DNA of 64,000 nt from Saccharomycopsis fibuligera x Saccharomycopsis cf. fibuligera (lineage: Eukaryota; Ascomycota; Saccharomycetes; Ascoideales; Saccharomycopsidaceae). The translations under genes were made by a program, and so were the position numbers. Shown piece by piece: positions 43,504-56,263 of this stretch. The notes below the pieces were generated by a model. That model was given only the letters and a program-made list of their open reading frames with translations, did no database searches and was not told the DNA's origin. Numbering within the stretch: the stretch's first letter is position 1; every line of letters begins with the position of its first letter. Where the stretch lies: positions 2,542,001 through 2,606,000 of the forward strand of contig CP012812.1 of NCBI GenBank assembly GCA_001936135.1. Reading direction: 5' to 3'.

Positions 43504-44712
43504 CTACTCAACGCTATGCTTAGCTAGCAAGTTTGGCATGGCCCAACATTTGTAGCCTACTATTTTAGCCACGTAGCAAATTCCTTCCGTTTCAATGCCA
43601 TCATAGCCTCCCAACGGTAACTTCCAATCACTGCCAATGACATAATATGGCGGAAACTGCACACCTAGTCTAAAGATCTCACTCTTCAAGAAAAGCACTG
43701 CACCACCAACAGAATCCACTTCCACCAACTCATCTGATTTGTTAGATTTCAATTCTTTAGCAAACTGTTCCAAATGTCTCATTTCACCCTCCTTGTCCAT
43801 TGGTACAAAAATGTATTCTTCATCTTTGCCATTTTTGACTGCTTCTTGCTGAGCAGCTGCAATTTGAGCAAACTCTTCCTTAGTAGGAGTGATTCTTGAA
43901 CCTTTCCAAGTATTCAAATCATAGTCCTTTTGGTCGCCTCTTCTGATGCGGGGTACGACGATATCTTTTTTACTGTTGAGGAAAAGCTGGAGTGTTATGT
44001 CCTTGATCTTAACAATGTCGGAGTCAATAGTGAGCAAATGATTCTCAAACTCAAGCACATTGTTGATCAAGAAATTGCGCGATTTAGCAATAAGCGATCT
44101 TCTTTTCTTTTGGAAAGAAGGCTCCTGTCTATTATTTCTGTTGCCTGATTTTTCATCCAAAAATGGAGCATATATTATGGTGATTTTGTTGAATTTGCGA
44201 GAATCGTCAATTTCACTGTTTTCCAAATATTGCTTCACTTGTTGCTTGACAGTGTTGTATTCTGAGCTAGTTATGCACAAGAGGCCAAGAGAAAGTTTGC
44301 GGTAGTCATACTTTTGAGAAAGTAGGACTTCTTTGAAAAACATATCAAATGATCTGTCTTTGCCGTATGGCGAAGAGTGTGAGATCAATGAAAGAAACAA
44401 CGTGGAATCCTTAGCTTGCAAGTTTTCTTGCTGGTAATTTGGGATGTATTTGATGGAGTATTTTTCGTATGGGTTAGCGCTAGAGCTTTTGAAAAGTTCT
44501 TCTAGCAAGTCATTTTCGGTGCCCTCGCTGTTATTGTTACTTTGGTTGCCATTCCTGCTTCCATTGAGTTTTGTTTTGTAGTGGTCCAAAGTGGTAGAGA
44601 GGGCGGTGTGGGAGTAGTAGTAGTTGGTTATGAGGAAAAGATTGACAAAGAAGAAAGCAACGGCAATGAGAATGACCCGCTTATTAAGCTTGATCAGACC
44701 GCTGAGGTTCAT
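43504..44712 (-). CDS. GT62 mannosyltransferase, Mnn9/Anp1/Van1 superfamily (paralogue A)
   Basis: 402 aa from ATG 44712. It is a type II Golgi protein: a short basic cytosolic tail, one membrane anchor (about 12-31), a stem and a catalytic domain. The metal-binding DxD is D230-S-D232 in LLTIDSDIVKI, followed by KKDIVVPRI as in Mnn9-family enzymes. The end region VDSVGGAVLFLKSEIF and YDGIETEGICYVAK holds the conserved DxVGG and ETEG blocks. These enzymes extend alpha-1,6 mannan on cell-wall glycoproteins. The end region differs clearly from Mnn9, Anp1 and Van1, so this is another subgroup. It is a paralogue of the divergent neighbour at 45697. A TGTGGT hexamer repeat lies just upstream of its ATG. 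Confidence 0.85.
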   Translation of the reverse strand: MNLSGLIKLNKRVILIAVAFFFVNLFLITNYYYSHTALSTTLDHYKTKLNGSRNGNQSNNNSEGTENDLLEELFKSSSANPYEKYSIKYIPNYQQENLQAKDSTLFLSLISHSSPYGKDRSFDMFFKEVLLSQKYDYRKLSLGLLCITSSEYNTVKQQVKQYLENSEIDDSRKFNKITIIYAPFLDEKSGNRNNRQEPSFQKKRRSLIAKSRNFLINNVLEFENHLLTIDSDIVKIKDITLQLFLNSKKDIVVPRIRRGDQKDYDLNTWKGSRITPTKEEFAQIAAAQQEAVKNGKDEEYIFVPMDKEGEMRHLEQFAKELKSNKSDELVEVDSVGGAVLFLKSEIFRLGVQFPPYYVIGSDWKLPLGGYDGIETEGICYVAKIVGYKCWAMPNLLAKHSVE

Positions 44713-45696
44713 GGTGAGAGTGAGTGGTTGTGGTTGTGGTTGTGGTTGTGGCTGCTGGTTCTAATAGCAGCGATAAATCAATCATGAATCTTTTGAATCT
44801 GACATCTACCGTTCTAAGACTTTTATTTCGCTCCTGCCCAAGAAACGATCAAGTGTAATAGTGGTGCGCCTAGTAGCTTGAGTGGTGCGTAATGCTGTTG
44901 TGATCCTCCCCCCGGTGAAATAACGTGCGCCATGCACGCCATTCCGAGGCTCGTTTTCTGCCGTTGAGAGCTCAGCTTGCACAACAAACATAGTTGAAAG
45001 AGCGTGGAGAGCATCCCGGTTGCGCGTATGTTTGCTGTGGTATGCATATGCCAGCATGGTAGCATTTGCGGAGGGTACCCCTGTTTTCTGCGGCTACATT
45101 GTTACGGGTAATAATTTTATATACCACTCTAACGGGTCTATTGTTTGTTAGCAGAAAATAATATGGCGCAGCAGACAGCTCCGATTGTCTCTGGGGAAGA
45201 CTGCAGCACTCCCACAATAGCGCTTAAGCACAGTGCCCCCTGGCCCCTACAATCACCAAATAATAGCCTCTGTCTCGCACGGTTTCACCTTAACTCATAC
45301 AACTATTATCCAGACCAAGAACCTAAACCGAACGCACATGGGCTTGCTTGTTTGTTGACAATTTCTGTTGTTGTCGTCGTCGTTGTTGTTGTTGTTGTTG
45401 TTATTGTTGTTATTGTTTTTCTCAGGGGCTCGTCAGATTCAGTTGGCTTTTACTTCTGTTCCACTCAGTTTGCTATTCACAGGAACATTGCGGCGAGATT
45501 ATATTAGCGATCGATCAGCAGCACCCACCGGGAAAAATCAAAAATTCATTTTTCTCGTAGAGCTTTGCTTACAACCAGTACCTCGACACTACGCGATCTT
45601 TTCACAGTATTCTGATTTACCGCGCTGTACACACATTGTCAAAACACTGGAGATCCATATCAGCACACATCCAATAACATCAACACCACAATCAAT
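44713..45696. promoter_or_regulatory. Shared upstream region of the GT62 pair
   Basis: 980 bp between two divergent paralogues. It has a (TGTGGT)n-like repeat at about 44725-44752 and a (GTT/GTC)n run at 45367-45417; the latter creates a poly-Val ORF (45145-45507) that I reject. No other gene. Confidence 0.6.
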
Positions 45697-47145
45697 ATGA
45701 CATCCTCCTCCGGAGGTCTTTGGGCCACCAAGAGAAGCAAACTCAACAAGAAAATCGTCACTTATACCCTATTCGCCACTGCTATCGTCATTATTGTCCT
45801 TCTCAACTTACTTCAAGTGCTTAGCGCTAACAAAAACTCCACCGCTGCTTCTGGTCTATATAATGCAAACTTTTTGAACAAAAATTTGCGCAAGTTTAGC
45901 CAGGAATGCCAAACCAAAAACTACAAGTTTGGTGCTTCGTCACTGTTTTTCAACTCACCGTCAGATCAGGATCAAGAAAAGAATATCGGTGCCAAGAAAT
46001 ACCAAGTGAGCCGCGAGACTTTCAATCAGGATGATGTTTCCTCAAACTATGAGACCATCAGCTTTGACTATTTTGGCAACCCCGATGATAGCAATGAGAG
46101 TACCGATAATCAAGAGGATTACACCGCCACCCCAACAAAGTTCAGTTACCAAAGTCCAGTGCTTATCTTGTCCAGTATCATGGATGCTGGCAGCTATGGT
46201 GATGCAGAAGTGCGCCAATTCAAACACTTTTTTAAAGTATTGCATACCATCAACTATAACAGAGCTAAAATCTCGCTTGGCTTGTCGATAAAATCGGTAG
46301 AAGAACTTGAGAAGGTTAAAATTTTGATTACTGAATACTACGAGGCCACCAATGTTGCTCAGTATTTCAGTGACGTTCTCCAGGAAGATGAAGAATTAGA
46401 TCAAAAAAACAACAGCAAGTTTAACAAGATCACTCTTGTGCATGCTCCCTTCATTGAAAATTCATTTCAAATCACTAGAGAAAATAGGCATGCGGAAAAC
46501 ATTCAAAAAAAGAGAAGATCTGTGATTGCCAAAGTGAGGAATTTCTTGCTCAACACTGTGCTTCATCGTGAAAAATACACCTTGTTTATAGACAGCGATA
46601 TCATTGAAATTCCAGAAAATTTGCTCAATTATTTTATCAAGTCCAACAAGGATATCGTTGTTCCGAGAATTCAAAAGGGAGAAGTGTGTTTTGATTATGA
46701 TCAGAACTCATGGTTTGGCGACCGTACTACCCCAAGCGCTGAGGAATTCGCCAAACTCAACCATAACAAGCAATTAAAGCAACAAGAAAAAGAGCAAGAT
46801 TTCACTGAAGCAGAAAAACAGCAAAGTGAGTTTATTTACGTCCCGAATCGCACAGGAAACACTAGATTACTAATTCAACTTTCCCGTCACCTTCAATTCA
46901 ACTCAGAAGAAGCATTCAATTACTTGCATCCATTGGATTCTGTAGGAGGGGCCATTTTATTTGTGAAGAGTGTCATTTTCAAGCAAGGTATTCAATTCCC
47001 ACCATTGTATATTGTTGGTACCGATTGGGCAAGACTTGAAGGATATGATGGCATTGAAACTGAAGGGCTTTGTTATCAAGCTCGGATCTTGGGGTATGAA
47101 TGTTGGGGAATGCCGGATGTCGTTGCTCAGCATTATAATTCGTGA
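45697..47145 (+). CDS. GT62 mannosyltransferase, Mnn9/Anp1/Van1 superfamily (paralogue B)
   Basis: 482 aa from ATG 45697. It has the same architecture as paralogue A: a basic tail, a membrane anchor at about 21-43, an Asp/Ser-rich stem, DxD at D299-S-D301 (LFIDSDIIEI), KDIVVPRIQKG, then VGGAILFVKSVIF and YDGIETEGLCYQAR. The two share KKRRS(L/V)IAK, FLxNxVL and GIETEG at matching places and clearly arose by duplication. B has a longer stem and an extra Glu/Gln-rich segment near 350-370. Substrate is inferred only from the family (Golgi mannan chains); subgroup members may differ. Confidence 0.85.
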   Translation: MTSSSGGLWATKRSKLNKKIVTYTLFATAIVIIVLLNLLQVLSANKNSTAASGLYNANFLNKNLRKFSQECQTKNYKFGASSLFFNSPSDQDQEKNIGAKKYQVSRETFNQDDVSSNYETISFDYFGNPDDSNESTDNQEDYTATPTKFSYQSPVLILSSIMDAGSYGDAEVRQFKHFFKVLHTINYNRAKISLGLSIKSVEELEKVKILITEYYEATNVAQYFSDVLQEDEELDQKNNSKFNKITLVHAPFIENSFQITRENRHAENIQKKRRSVIAKVRNFLLNTVLHREKYTLFIDSDIIEIPENLLNYFIKSNKDIVVPRIQKGEVCFDYDQNSWFGDRTTPSAEEFAKLNHNKQLKQQEKEQDFTEAEKQQSEFIYVPNRTGNTRLLIQLSRHLQFNSEEAFNYLHPLDSVGGAILFVKSVIFKQGIQFPPLYIVGTDWARLEGYDGIETEGLCYQARILGYECWGMPDVVAQHYNS

Positions 47146-47925
47146 GATTGCTACGAGGCTCCTGTGAGAGTTTGCAATTTCGGGACGTTTTGCCTTTTCA
47201 TTGGATATTATTTATTTCTTTTATTTATTCTTATTTGTTTTTTGTTTGTTCGTTTTTGTTTATTCTTTGACAAGGTTTCGTGATGGGTGATGCATTCTTT
47301 TACAGGCAAAGGATTTTTATTTTATTTTTTGACATTTGTTCTGCATTGATTTTTATCTTTTTTTTTTTTTTTTTATTAATTTTCTTATTTGACATTCAGC
47401 ATTGCATTTACTATTTAGATACACGTATAAAATTGTATAAACTGTTTGCACTGTATCATTATTGTAGTTTCTGAAAGCCAAAAACTGTTTAGCATAAATC
47501 CCAGCCCAAATACAAACTTGAATCAAAACTAGATAACTTGACAGTGATTACAATTTGATGTCTTTGAGCATTCAGGCCTTTTCTAGATGAGCAAAAAGAT
47601 AGATAGATTGAACAATAGTTGAAGTACACAGCATTAACATAAGACTAACATCAAAACTATAAAAGTAGAATAATAATATTAAAAAGGTTGCAGACGGATA
47701 TCAAAAATATTGCTGAACATAAAACCAGTCGTAACAAAAAGTTATAGCAAGTCAAGAATAAAAAACTAAGTACCAAAAATGTTGTTGAAACAATAAAGTT
47801 TTGTCAAATGAGAGTCGCTTGACAGAAAAAGAAAACAGAAGTAACAAAACACAAAGAAAGTAAAACAAAGTACAATTTTGAAAGAACAAAAAATCAAAGA
47901 AAGCCGGTAAAACAAATAACTGAAC
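47146..47925. other. Convergent 3' spacer
   Basis: 780 bp between convergent ends, T-rich on the left (T tract near 47357-47374) and A-rich on the right. No gene recognised. Confidence 0.55.
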
Positions 47926-49290
47926 TCATAGCATATAATCAAAGCTTGGTCGTTTATCTCCAAGCATAATTCTGTGCTTTTCCGATAACTTGCCAAATTC
48001 TTCTTTGTAGCTTAACTTTCTCTTCTCTTTATTCTTCTTCACACAAACAAAAGAATACCCACCAACCATGGCAAAAGTCAACACCAAAAATCCAAAAGCA
48101 GCTGCAAATGGAGCGGTTATATCTTGCTCATGATTATAAAAAGTAAAGATGGAAATAATGCCGCCCACTGAACCAAAACTGATTTGCATGGCAGTAATAC
48201 TGCTTTTACGAACATGACCAACAACATTCATGGTGGCCCAGCATAAAAGCATTGGGAGAGCAGCATAACCACCACTCACTAAAAGGAAGCAGCCAGCGTA
48301 TTGCAATCTCTTTTGGCCTTGATTAGCTAAATAAGATGCTGTTGACGATGGTATAAAAATAATTAACGCGCCAATAATGGCAAGCATCAAGTTGAGTGCA
48401 ATCACCGGCAGTCTTTTACCATTCAATAATTTTTCAGACACCAAAGCGGACAAATTCACCCACACAAATGCCACTACCCAGGGCAATGATCCAAAACTCG
48501 CGATTGTGTCGTTGTACCGTAACCAATGGCATTCATTAACACTGGCTCATGGAACGCGTAAACATAAGTGGAATATGATATACCCATTGATACGACCGCT
48601 GGCATCCAAATTAATGGATCAGCAATGGCGGAATGCCAATAAGTTTTCATCTGACCAAGAATATTACTGAGACCATCATCGAAAGTGTTTTTAGTGTCAA
48701 GATTAAAGTTGGCGCTATCTCCGTCCAACGATAAACCGTACCCTGATTTCCCACCATAAAGCTCAAGCTTTCTAATCAAAAAGAAAGTTTCATTATCGTC
48801 AAAGAATCTCGCACCTTCAGGGAAATCAGGCAATGTGAAAAAAAGCACAATACTCGCGGCCATTGTCATGGCTCCATAAATGACCACTGCCCAGCGCCAC
48901 TCTAACCAACCATTATGGTGACCTTGAAGATTAGAAACAATTCCATGAGCCACCAAATGAGGAACGGTTGAAATATGCTAGAAAATAAAGAAGAGCGAAT
49001 GGCGGGATCACACACCAATCAATTTTGCGAACAAGTTTGCTGTTGCTGACTTGATATATTGAAGCAAGTTCTCGGAGTTTGAGAAGGAGAGTTTTCTCAG
49101 AGTAATGGATGGTGTCGATATTACCGTCATTGTTGTTATTGCTGTAGTTATTGCTGTAATTGTCATCGAGATTGACTATCTGTTCAACGTTGAGCTTATT
49201 GATAGACATCGCCACAGGCTTGTCTTTATCGCTGGCTGTGGTGATTGTGGTGGAAATCTTGGGGAAAGGAGAATGCGGCTGTTGGACCAT
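47926..49290 (-). pseudogene. Decayed allantoate-permease-type (ACS family) MFS transporter
   Basis: Three pieces of one transporter in different frames. Piece 1 (from ATG 49290) holds the N-tail and the start of TM1, VRKIDWCVIPPFALLYFLAY, ending FNRSS. Piece 2 resumes in another frame at LVAHGIVSNL...WLEWRWAVVIYG, which in intact Dal5/Tna1/Fen2-type proteins lies past TM4, so roughly 100 residues (TM2-TM4) are missing. Piece 2 meets a TAG at 48474; piece 3 continues in the next frame (WVVAFVWVNL to LGDKRPSFDYML, the family C-terminus). The second break is a 2-nt shift at a CACA within about 48505-48520. An intron cannot replace the missing helices. Substrate unknown. Confidence 0.8.
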
Positions 49291-52200
49291 GTTGAGAAGT
49301 TGTGTACTCGTGTAGTTGTGGAACGGCTGTAAAGTTGACTACAATTGATCTCGCTTAAATAACAACAATGGAGCATTGTAGAGGATTACCGTTAGCTATA
49401 TATACTAATCTGCCTATTGTGCTGTTGCTGCTCTGAAACAAAACTGTGCTGCAAACTAAATTGGTGCTGTACCAAATTTACCCAAAATGGAAAGCAAATA
49501 AATGTCAAAGGGAAGTTGCATTAATTGCATCAAGGCAAGCATCACTAATGAAAAGTGCAGGTCTGCTGTTAGCGTTGATGTGGACTATGATCAAATCCTG
49601 GTTATTTGGCCAATGAAATCGAGTGTAGTGGTAATTCTTGTAATGGACGTATTTATGTTTTTCAACTCGTGCATATTTTCAAGAAGCTTAATCGGCTAAA
49701 TTTACTGGGATTATACCAATTAAGGAAAACTTAACAGATCTTGCATATATATATTTCTGCACTATAACAGATCTGATTGTTGGTAAGTATAGCTAATTAA
49801 GTTTCCATTTCTAGGATAATCTTGCAATGCTCATGGGCCTCTTCTGGCCGTTTAGGCCAAGTCATATTGTCACTGCAGTATTTTGAGCCTCCACGTTTCA
49901 TGATTCGTGCCATCAATAATATCATTTGCACCAATTGCTTGCAGTAATGCGTTTTGAATAATGTCCTAACGCTAATTTCAGCTGTGGTGCGTCCGATGAA
50001 TTTTTTTTTTTTATTTTTCAACGCCTTCTTGATCAAGACCGATGTTCATGAACAAGCGACATAAATATTGAATATTCTATAGTGAGGCAATCATTCTTCA
50101 GCCAGCTCTGAAGAGCAGCTAGACAGTTGTAATAATGGCTAGGATTTTCGCGTCAAGCTAGCCATTAGCGTATACACTAATTTTTAGATCTAAACCACCA
50201 GAGCCATTGAATAATCCGTTAGCAAAGTTTTTTTCCTGATGGAAGGTGGAAAATTGAGCCGGTGCGCCTCCTGTGAACTTCGCGTCCTGCCTGCATGGAC
50301 CCTTTTTCTCAGAAAAGTTTTACTTTTTTTCGATAATTGGCAAATTAGTGTTTTTGTCCACGTTTCTATGGCGAGACCTTAATATCTTCAGCCGCTCTCT
50401 ATAGCTACTTAAGATCACATTCTGCACAGTGCTGATTTAAAATTATATATAGAAATATGGGATACAATTGCAACTTGTGTCATTTGGCACGCGAGTATAT
50501 CAATGTTAGCGATCTTCGATCGCAGGATTGGTCCTGCGACTGTGCATGTACACAGATTTATCCTCTCTTCATTTTTTTTTTTTTTTTTTTTTTTTTTTTG
50601 TTTATTTGCTTATTTCCTAATTTCGTTGTATACCGCTCTTTGCGGTAACAACCCCCTTGCACTACTGCTTTTGGCAGCTACCAAATAATCTTATTCCCAT
50701 CTCCATAAATCAATAGCAAACCTACAAAAATGCTAAGCTTTGGAAACCTCCTATGGGTGGTGTAATTGTTCTCGATCAAAGTTCAAGGACCTCCTAATAC
50801 TATGGCTCCTCTCTATCTATGGCGCTAACTATTGGAGAAAAGAAAAGAAGATCCAGTTGTTCTAGGACTGTAAAAGATATCTATAGAATTGAAAAACAAA
50901 GCAACCTATATGCTTGGGGAGATGCTGTAGATGCAGATTTTGAAGTACCGTGTAATACGTAATATGCAGAAGTGTGCTAAAAAAAGAAACTGAAGGGAAA
51001 AATAAAAATGAAATATTTAATACAAAAATTGGCTAAATATTGAATGTCATTTTGAAGAGACCGTTGTAATTTATAAAAAAGAAAAAAAAGATTTGCTTTA
51101 GAACCAACTGTCCGATCATCATGTCCAGCTGTAGAAGACGCTTTCCGGAGTTAGCACGAATTTGGGTTACCGCTCTATTGTATATTTTTTTTTTTGCCGC
51201 TAATGTGCTTCTGATGAATACGCGTAGTTGAAAAAATAATATCAGTACTGCGGTGAAAATTTGCATGTCGGGATTTACTAAGTTCCTATAGGTGCTAAAT
51301 GATTGCGTACATATTGTCCAGCATTCCCTTAGATGATTGATGTTGGGCAGACATTTAGCCTGAACATGAGTAATAAAAAAAAATTATTGAATTATACAAC
51401 GCAGTGTTTAGTGAGTGTTCTCTAGCACGATTAATTCCAAAGAGCATATAGTTGTCAACGAAATTTTTTTAATAAAATTAACGTTTGTAAAAGCAAAGAC
51501 TTTATTGGTTTGTTTGTTTGTTTTTTTTTTTTTTTTTTTTGATATATGTATCGTAATAACAAGTTTTTTTTGGTTAAAAATGCACATGTTCTGGTAACAT
51601 TCTCTCAGGATTCATAGAAAGTTCTTTGTCCTTTAAAAAAATAATATCAACAACACAAGTGAAAATGAGTAGGGGTATTATTTAGCCTTTATCCTTGATT
51701 TATAGTCATCTTTAGGTTATGTTAAAGAAAGTTTGATATGCTGCCTAAAAGCCTCTAATAGGTTGACAAGACGTCATCTGGCGCTATCTCCTACGGCTAA
51801 AAGGATAAGAATACAATCTTGACAACAAGAAAAATCTGGACATATAAATAGATTATGCAGTATCACCTGTTTGTATCAATTGTAGATTTATCTTGAAATG
51901 AATTTAGGCATTACAACAATGCCCTCGTTTGTTGCAAAACTTTTTGCAACATCGCGTTTGAATGTTATTGTGGCCCGAGAACTTTCTAAAGATATGCTTA
52001 TTTTGTTTTATTTTATTTTTTCAGAATTTTATTGCTTACTAAATGTTAAAGAAGATTACCATGTTAGCTTTATCTTCGAAATTGTTTCATAACTTATTTT
52101 AAAAAAGTTCTCTCAATTTTCTCTTCAGACTGGAGCTAAAAAAATAGCCTCATAGTAGCTTAAAAATAAAAAAAAAAGCAGAAATATTTTTTACACTGTT

Positions 52201-54892
52201 TTCATTTTCTTTTTTTAAAGCAAATAAAATGCAACAGTCGAGCTTTTGATTGTAATGATGATTTTACTTTTCTTCTTCACTAATGTACGAACATTAGTGC
52301 ATCGGCTACCACCTACGCCTCAACATGCATGAATATGCTTTTTGACCCCAAAAAGACCAATTTTCGAAAAAATCACAACGGCGAGATTCTATCCCTCTAT
52401 TCCTGTCTCACTTATATACAACTACGTGATCTACATATGCGCCCTGTACCGGAGCAAACAAGTCTGTGTTTATTTGGTCTTCGGAAGAAAATATGACCAA
52501 AACTGTACAGATGATTTATTTTAGAACCGTGTATATATAAGAGACTACCCTGAACGGAGAATTGTAATTCTGCATGAGAATTACATTTGTTCAAGCTTAT
52601 GCAGCTGCTTAAAAAACCAACGAAATTGAATTTGATTGAAAAAAAAATATAAATATACCAATGGCTTGATGTGGGCTTCCATTATAGAATGACCAATGTA
52701 CTATGTTGGTCAAGAAGTGAATGCTTGAGAGAGTATAGTGGCTAGGGTAACGGTAATAGGAGAACCTATGAGTACCTCTATGGCGGCAATTCTCATCTTG
52801 CACAACCATAAAACAAGTTAAAACTATTTACTTTATTTAATGATGTTAAATCTAATTAATTTTACCTGTCAACCACTGAATTTTAAAACTTTGATGTACG
52901 TTAAATACTGATGTTCAAGTAAACCGTGTTTTCTCTGTTACAAACAAAACAAATAGAAACAACCCTTAATTAAAAATTATTTTGACAGTTTATAATGACT
53001 TCTAACAGAAATGACGCAGTAAAAGCCTATTGTGTCAAACAAAAATAACGTGTTAAATATATATATATACATATTTGCCTGCAATCATTGTAGCTACACA
53101 TTCAATGTTTTGTCCAATACTGGCTATATTAAAGTTCGCTTCAGAAATAATAAGATTACTTAGTGACTATTGGACTTTGCTAATTGCTAATAATACATGA
53201 GCTGAAACAGAGGGAAGCAAAGTTATCTGTAAACATAGTACTGCACAAAAAAAGCGTCAAACCGGCTTCTTTGTCCACTAAAATACAGCTGCTGCCCAAA
53301 TAAGATACTTGCATAACAAATTATAGCAACTTATAATACAATATATTCAGTCATTAATTTAAGCCATCGCTCATGAAGCTAGTCCTTACTTAAGCTGAAT
53401 TCTCGAGTAAGTAACCATGGTCAGACAGGTAAACGGAATAAGCCTACTCAGTTCTTGCCATTGTCTATTTGATGATACTGATGATAATTAGTAAACGTGG
53501 GGCAGACAGACCGTGTCGTGCAGAGAGGCATTGTACCCGGAAGTGCTACAGATTATGCAGTACATGCATACCGGCCAGTTATAGCATATTCCCAATACCG
53601 AGAAAAATGATACTCAATCATATGGATGATAGTCGGAAGTGGTTGACCAATTTCTAGCATTGTAAGACACTCATGCATAGTGTGTCAACCGAGGGATGCA
53701 TAATATTAAGATGGCAAATCTTCGACGGGCATGTAGTACGAAACAGCTATCGTAGCTTCACCATTAACAGACCTGGTAATATTTAGCTATTTATTTAATT
53801 TTGAAGATATTCTTAGTTATTATTACGGATAACCTAGATTGGGGGTACTGTTTAGTAATAAATGTCCAATAAGTGTGACCGCTCGCGATCTCATCCACCC
53901 CATACTCTGCACTTGCATATGCAATACTTTTAGGGTCTTGGCAACGCCAATGCCATACTGAATATTTTTCTCAAACAAAGCGGCCAGGGGCGCTTAGTTT
54001 TGAGAGAGGAATATGGCTATGTTTTTATTACTTGTTTGAGTTTACGGTCAAGCAGTTTTTTAGCTATATCAATGTGCAAATGATGACACGTTGAAGACGT
54101 CGCTAAATCTTATGGGCTGCAAAAGTTAATTTTGTTTCTATTTTGATTTAAAGTTGATTTTTAACAACTGTAAATAATTACTCTAAGGCAAAATGTGTGA
54201 CGCGCTCGGATATCATGAATGACAAAACAGGTAAAGATGTTTACTCTATTGGGATGAATAATTAAACAACCCCCGGCTGCTGGTTCTCAAAAATCAGGAC
54301 CATGCATGCAGAAAGCAGGGGAAATGTTTGAAAATAGCAAGTGAGAACATGAGCAGGCTCCGAGGCTTTTGTCTTTAACTTTTGTCTACGTCAGCATTCT
54401 TGCAGTCATTCTAATTTGAGTCAAGTAGTTAAATCACATTGACAATAAAATAATAAATCAAAACCTTTCTTGTTCAGAGGAAAATTTTGCAAATTGCGCC
54501 AATAAAGGAATTAAGAATAACTGTTTACTTAAAATTCTAGGAGACTTAGCAACTAGAGCATTCGCTAATTAAATACTGTAGCTTTTTATTGTAAAAAAGA
54601 ACTATAATATATAAAAAATGTGCAAATTGGGTAATAATTAGCCGCTGCAGGACAATTATCAGCAGAAATAAAATGGAAAATCTAATGCGATTAAGTCAAT
54701 GCAAAAGATATTGTAGAAGGAACAAAAGGTAGTATACCAAAAAATGTAGTTAACAAAGTTTTAACAAAACCAAAATACAAATTTCGCTTTATTAGTGCGC
54801 AAAATAAATGAACATGAAAAAGCCGTGGTATAAGCAAAATAAAGTGCAACCACAAATTGGGTATTCAAATGTATAAGTTATTATTGAATAAC
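49291..54892. other. 5.6-kb gene desert
   Basis: No supported gene on either strand between the decayed transporter and the GPI-protein stop. The sequence is AT-rich and its ORFs are all short (under 80 codons). Features seen: a hairpin with 8-bp arms (50520-50539), T28 (50572-50599), a T tract near 51521-51540, and a possible coding relic at 49797-50036. No LTR pair, tRNA or transposase is evident by eye. Size and lack of genes fit a small regional centromere, a sub-family of degenerated mobile sequence, or a large intergenic promoter; see findings. Confidence 0.6.
50520..50539. repeat. Hairpin followed by T28 tract
   Basis: TCGCAGGA-TTGG-TCCTGCGA: perfect 8-bp arms with a 4-nt loop, 33 nt before a 28-nt T tract (50572-50599). 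A TATA-like stretch lies about 75 nt upstream (50442-50452). Confidence 0.75.
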
Positions 54893-55486
54893 TTACAATA
54901 ACATGAAACCAACGAGACCAGCAAAGGCAGCAGCACCAACAGATAATTTAGCAGCACCACCAGTAGCAACACCTGGAGTAGAACCATTACCAGTAGAATT
55001 ACCGCTAGATGGAACAGAAGCAGATGGGGAAGAACCGGATTCAGCAGCACCTGGAACAGAAGCAGTGGCAGTAGCAGTGTTGGTACTGGTGATGTCTGCA
55101 GTGGTGTCTTGAGTGACAGCAGATTCAGCAGGAGCAGAACCAGCAGGAGCAGAACCAGCAGGAGCAGAAGGAGCAGGAGCAGAACCAGCAGGAGCAGAAG
55201 GAGCAGGAGCAGAACCAGCAGGAGCAGAAGGAGCTGGAGCTGGAGCAGAACTGGCAGCTTCTTCAGAAGAAATTGGACAGAAAGTGGTGTATTGGGTGGT
55301 GACTTCTTCGGAAGTATGGGTGATGACAGTAACACCAGTGGTGTGTGTCTGTTCGGTACAGTCAGAAACACCAGCACAGGAGGTGACAACAACAAGACTG
55401 GTTTGGATGTCACCAACGGTGGTAGTATTGTAGGAGGCAGCAGCGATGGAGGCTAAAGCAGAAGCAACTAAATATTTGGCGTACAT
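54893..55486 (-). CDS. GPI-anchored cell-wall protein with Ala/Pro/Ser repeats
   Basis: 197 aa from ATG 55486. A signal peptide (MYAKYLVASALASIAAAS) is followed by a Thr/Val-rich domain with cysteines in VVTSCAGVSDC and VTTQYTTFCPIS, a motif shared with yeast wall proteins. A tandem Ala-Pro-Ser-Gly region comes next, then Ser/Thr-rich sequence, and a GPI signal: small residues (GGAAKLSVGAAAF) leading to a hydrophobic end GLVGFMLL. The repeats are 30-bp units on the DNA (about 55130-55245). Low-charge, Ser/Thr-rich composition predicts heavy O-mannosylation. It is similar in plan to Sed1/Spi1-type mannoproteins but I do not assign a name. Divergent from the gene at 56264. Confidence 0.85.
   Translation of the reverse strand: MYAKYLVASALASIAAASYNTTTVGDIQTSLVVVTSCAGVSDCTEQTHTTGVTVITHTSEEVTTQYTTFCPISSEEAASSAPAPAPSAPAGSAPAPSAPAGSAPAPSAPAGSAPAGSAPAESAVTQDTTADITSTNTATATASVPGAAESGSSPSASVPSSGNSTGNGSTPGVATGGAAKLSVGAAAFAGLVGFMLL
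55130..55245. repeat. 30-bp tandem coding repeat
   Basis: Within the GPI-protein gene, three to four near-identical 30-nt units encode PSAPAGSAPA-type decapeptides. Copy number is likely to vary between strains. Confidence 0.8.
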
Positions 55487-56263
55487 TTTTGATATTAGGT
55501 TGAGAGTTTTAAAAGATTGTTAGATAGTTGGAAATAAGAGAGTAAAGCGAACGACTGTGATCTTAAGCGATTGATTGATGTTGAAAAGAAGAGAAAAAAA
55601 ATAGGAGTAAATTCATTGAGCTGGTGGAAGTGCAAAGCACAGATATTTATATCATTGAGAGAAGGTCTGAGCAGTCACGGTTGGCGAATATTGCACTGTA
55701 CAATCCAATGCAATATATTGCATTGTATCAACCATGGTGTGCTATTGTGTCTTGTAATGTTGTGTATTATTTACCTATAGAGCGACGCGGTACTTCCGGT
55801 GTTCTTACATATCTCCGGCCAGGCGGTGTCCTATGTTCCGGGGGCAGCGCTACTGGCAGAAATAATAACAGCAATAAGAATTATAATAATAGACACGCTC
55901 GCCACAATAGTACAGGGGCTGGTTACGAAGCCCTGGAGATGTATCTTTCAGTCAATTGATTATTCATCCACAATTGTTAACTGATCCTCTGCAGAGTACT
56001 CTGCTGGAAAAATTATTGAAGTCAATTACAGAAGCCGCGACCGCGACACTTGTAGACAATATAGCAATTGCCTTGTACAACAGCACGACAATAAGACCCA
56101 GTCTGCCCCAGCCACCACAAATACAAAACGCTGTTACTTCAAATAATATCATAGCAAACAAAGCGTTTTGAAAAGCGTATCTCGTTTTCTCTCCTTTTGA
56201 TCCATTCACACTTGTTTTTTCTCGGCATATCAGTTTCTAAGAATAGATTGTCGCTTCCCTAAT
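55487..56263. promoter_or_regulatory. Divergent upstream region of GPI gene and RWD-like gene
   Basis: 780 bp. A TATA-like/CAAT-rich stretch with repeated TGCAATAT motifs (about 55688-55725) lies 200-240 nt upstream of the GPI gene. No additional gene recognised; short ORFs on both strands have no recognisable features. Confidence 0.5.
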